Source of the DNA: Hyphochytrium catenoides | Lineage: Eukaryota; Sar; Hyphochytriomycetes; Hyphochytriales; Hyphochytriaceae | Direction of reading: 5' to 3' | DNA: 32,910 nt | Assembly: GCA_900088475.1 (NCBI GenBank) | Contig: FLMG01002041.1 | Coordinates: 1-32,910 of the forward strand | Part shown: positions 32,701 to 32,910 of the stretch, piece after piece | How the letters are laid out: each line of letters begins with the position of its first letter | Position numbering within the stretch: position 1 is the stretch's first letter | The notes under the pieces: generated by a model | Databases searched by the model: none | Seen by the model: the letters and a program-made list of their open reading frames with translations, nothing else | What the model was told of the DNA's origin: nothing | Program-made: the position numbers and the translations under genes

Positions 32701-32910
32701 TGGAGCGCCAGCATCTCCCTTTTCGCCGTGGTAACCTCTCTCTCCTTGTGGCCCTTGAGGACCAGTCTCACCAGTAGCTCCAGGGGCGCCGGGAGCACCA
32801 GGATATCCAGTTTCTCCCTTTGGCCCTTGGGGACCTACAGCGCCCGGAGACCCAGGCTCCCCTTGAGGTCCTTGGGGTCCAGCGGTGCCAGGATATCCTC
32901 TCTCCCCGTG
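26713..32910 (-). CDS. Giant collagen-like protein (5' partial) with novel C-terminal domain
   Basis: One minus-strand frame is open from the right edge (a codon begins at 32910) to the stop at 26715-26713, giving at least 2,065 aa with the N-terminus outside the window. A start at 31857 would be false: that codon is GTG and the Gly-X-Y repeat runs straight through it. About 631 Gly-X-Y triplets occupy 27229-32910, with no interruption that I noticed. The recurring module is [13 protein letters not shown]. Pro is common in both X (GPQ, GPA, GPK) and Y (GYP, GAP, GTP) positions, the Y prolines being typical prolyl 4-hydroxylase targets; KGD and KGE pairs that stabilise triple helices are frequent. 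GKDGKDG-rich charged clusters lie near 27690 and 31960. The C-terminal 171 aa are non-collagenous, with five cysteines (tail residues 35, 60, 108, 145, 151), and may drive trimer assembly. No intron is present, unlike its neighbours. It is probably secreted, forming matrix or wall fibres. Confidence 0.93.
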   Translation of the reverse strand, partial: HGERGYPGTAGPQGPQGEPGSPGAVGPQGPKGETGYPGAPGAPGATGETGPQGPQGERGYHGEKGDAGAPGADGQPGAIGQPGPPGPQGEKGDQGIQGVNGQPGPQGPHGERGYPGAPGSDGPKGETGYPGAPGPEGPPGPAGADGKEGREGPQGPQGEKGYPGLPGPEGPKGEIGPAGAIGTPGATGAVGPQGPQGEQGYPGPKGDTGAPGAPGVNGEQGLQGPKGDTGSPGLPGAQGPQGDQGLPGLAGPQGPQGERGYPGQDGTSGKDGQPGPQGPQGEKGAPGTPGGPGARGETGPQGPKGDKGKDGKDGKDGHDGKDGAKGEQGERGYPGQAGPQGPEGATGPPGPVGPQGRQGERGYPGQDGTPGKDGLPGAPGSQGDKGDIGPAGPQGLQGERGYPGPAGTNGEAGPQGSKGDTGEVGAVGPQGPQGERGYPGPAGADGQPGSQGPQGEKGYTGAPGPEGPQGSQGSPGKDGLDGNDGQQGAQGPQGERGYPGPAGPEGPKGETGTPGATGAVGAPGEVGPQGPQGERGYNGAPGEPGPQGPAGVDGHPGPQGPQGEKGYPGVPGPEGPKGENGYPGAPGPTGAKGETGPQGPQGERGSSGPKGGDGSPGKDGKDGAAGKPGPQGPHGERGDPGPAGVDGHPGPQGPQGERGYPGALGPEGPEGKVGPQGPVGPQGPQGEKGYPGADGGIGATGETGPQGPKGDTGSPGAPGATGATGEIGPQGPQGERGYPGAPGQDGAVGPQGVSGQDGHPGPQGPPGDRGYPGAIGPEGPKGDTGAVGPAGPQGPQGETGYPGTPGLQGPKGEQGYPGATGATGAPGPAGVDGQPGAQGPQGDRGYPGPQGEAGVPGKDGYNGKDGQPGAQGPKGEKGDSGSAGPQGPQGERGYQGLPGPSGQDGAQGPKGETGAPGAPGPQGPQGEAGYPGSAGAKGDIGHQGPQGERGYRGQDGAPGTNGQPGLQGPQGEKGDSGPEGPQGPKGDTGSPGVAGPAGETGSPGSQGERGYPGVPGPEGPKGETGYPGAVGATGEAGPQGPQGERGYPGQDGTPGKDGQPGPQGPKGERGYHGENGSPGPVGPEGPKGETGQAGPQGPQGAQGDIGQPGLPGPQGPKGDNGNPGPAGPVGEQGPQGPHGDRGYPGQDGAPGKDGLPGAQGPQGDKGDTGAAGPQGLQGERGYPGAPGPTGEIGPQGPQGERGYQGAPGATGATGEVGPQGPQGERGYPGEKGADGTPGVPGPQGPQGEKGYTGAPGATGVPGPAGLDGQPGPEGRRGEMGYPGPQGPAGETGAQGPKGDTGNPGPAGATGDVGPQGPQGERGYPGQIGAPGKDGLPGPQGPQGEKGYEGAPGPQGPKGEKGDTGPAGPQGLQGERGYPGLPGTNGATGETGPQGPKGDAGIPGAPGAAGAIGETGPQGPQGERGYPGPKGEDGTPGATGPQGLQGERGYPGPAGATGEAGPQGPKGDAGSPGAPGTVGATGPAGADGQPGPQGPPGERGYTGPMGPEGPKGIDGTPGLDGAPGTPGAQGPRGEKGSPGPQGEPGITGAPGPQGPQGERGYQGPSGATGEAGPQGPQGERGYPGAAGATGEAGPQGPKGDVGLPGPVGPQGPKGDAGSPGAPGTTGATGTSGPAGAPGKDGTPGPQGPQGAAGPVGAKGPQGDRGYQGPTGPAGPAGPVGAPGAKGEKGDRGYNGKDGEKGAPGPQGPVGTPGKDGKDGAPGPAGPKGEVGPAGKNGKDGKDGRDGKDGEKGPAGPPGYQGVTGPAGPTGPPGPVGPIGATGPAGAPGAPGPQGERGYAGPTGLPGATGPAGPPGPAGLRGYAGPTGPPGPAGAPGKDGADGPKGEKGAPGAPGKDGAPGPEGPKGATGNTGPAGPAGPKGDVGARGPPGPAGDQAIPRLVEISVYVAKKDYYNAAPEQIESLRKFAKLCSSKYTSPDLKPGAGFVKLDAVENLCQFKGTMSAQFNGLLAEMKYDLTTSFTSKALDFQGSAKGTFTDTRLDICLHGASKTTDADIVMSNDNDLTKDSYFKIDKTVNVKQCKDGQPCLFFGETYRLVYAAVLVWKDL

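Noticed and set aside
1-32910. CRISPR arrays, rRNA genes, bacterial-type operons or intact transposase genes
   Set aside because: None seen: no regularly spaced direct repeats with unique spacers, no rRNA-like sequence, and no transposase or reverse transcriptase motifs in any frame I read.

Overview
The window is nuclear DNA from a eukaryote. The evidence is two intron-less tRNA genes with internal promoter boxes and downstream T runs, and protein genes cut by many short GT-AG introns (about 41 to 193 nt, often with a CTAAC or CTAAT-like branch site). A homologue of the axonemal protein DRC8/EFCAB2 implies motile flagella. Several polypurine (GA)n tracts are scattered through it. I cannot fix the lineage: a flagellated protist or early-diverging fungal or holozoan relative would fit.

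Layout. 1-3.96 kb: GA repeat, two identical tRNA-Gly(GCC) genes, and an old inverted duplication. 3.96-6.43 kb: a compact cluster with DRC8 (+), C1D/Rrp47 (-) converging on it, and an unidentified 119-aa gene (+) divergent from C1D. 6.4-9.1 kb: low-complexity sequence with no secure gene. 9.17-9.46 kb: a 97-aa protein built on a G(S/A)IG repeat. 11.6-15.1 kb: two paralogous six-cysteine, single-pass membrane proteins sharing a GHEI(K/R)LPPGPIYP tail. 15.4-17.5 kb: an 11-exon multi-EF-hand protein (-). 17.5-20.1 kb: exon-like pieces of unidentified genes. 20.1-23.4 kb: a 10-exon membrane-anchored prolyl 4-hydroxylase (-). 23.4-26.7 kb: low complexity plus candidate small genes. 26.7-32.9 kb: a giant collagen-like gene (-), open to the right edge, with at least 2,065 codons and no intron.

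How they may work together. The collagen-like gene and the prolyl 4-hydroxylase lie on the same strand about 3.3 kb apart. The collagen-like protein is rich in Gly-X-Pro triplets, the usual substrate of this enzyme class, so this looks like a substrate-plus-modifying-enzyme locus for an extracellular matrix or cell-wall fibre. The enzyme itself is unusual: about 290 residues interrupt its catalytic domain between the HxD iron ligands and the conserved strand that normally follows closely. Most exon structures here were assembled by eye from splice signals and reading frame; those of DRC8, C1D, the EF-hand gene and the hydroxylase are internally consistent in phase throughout.
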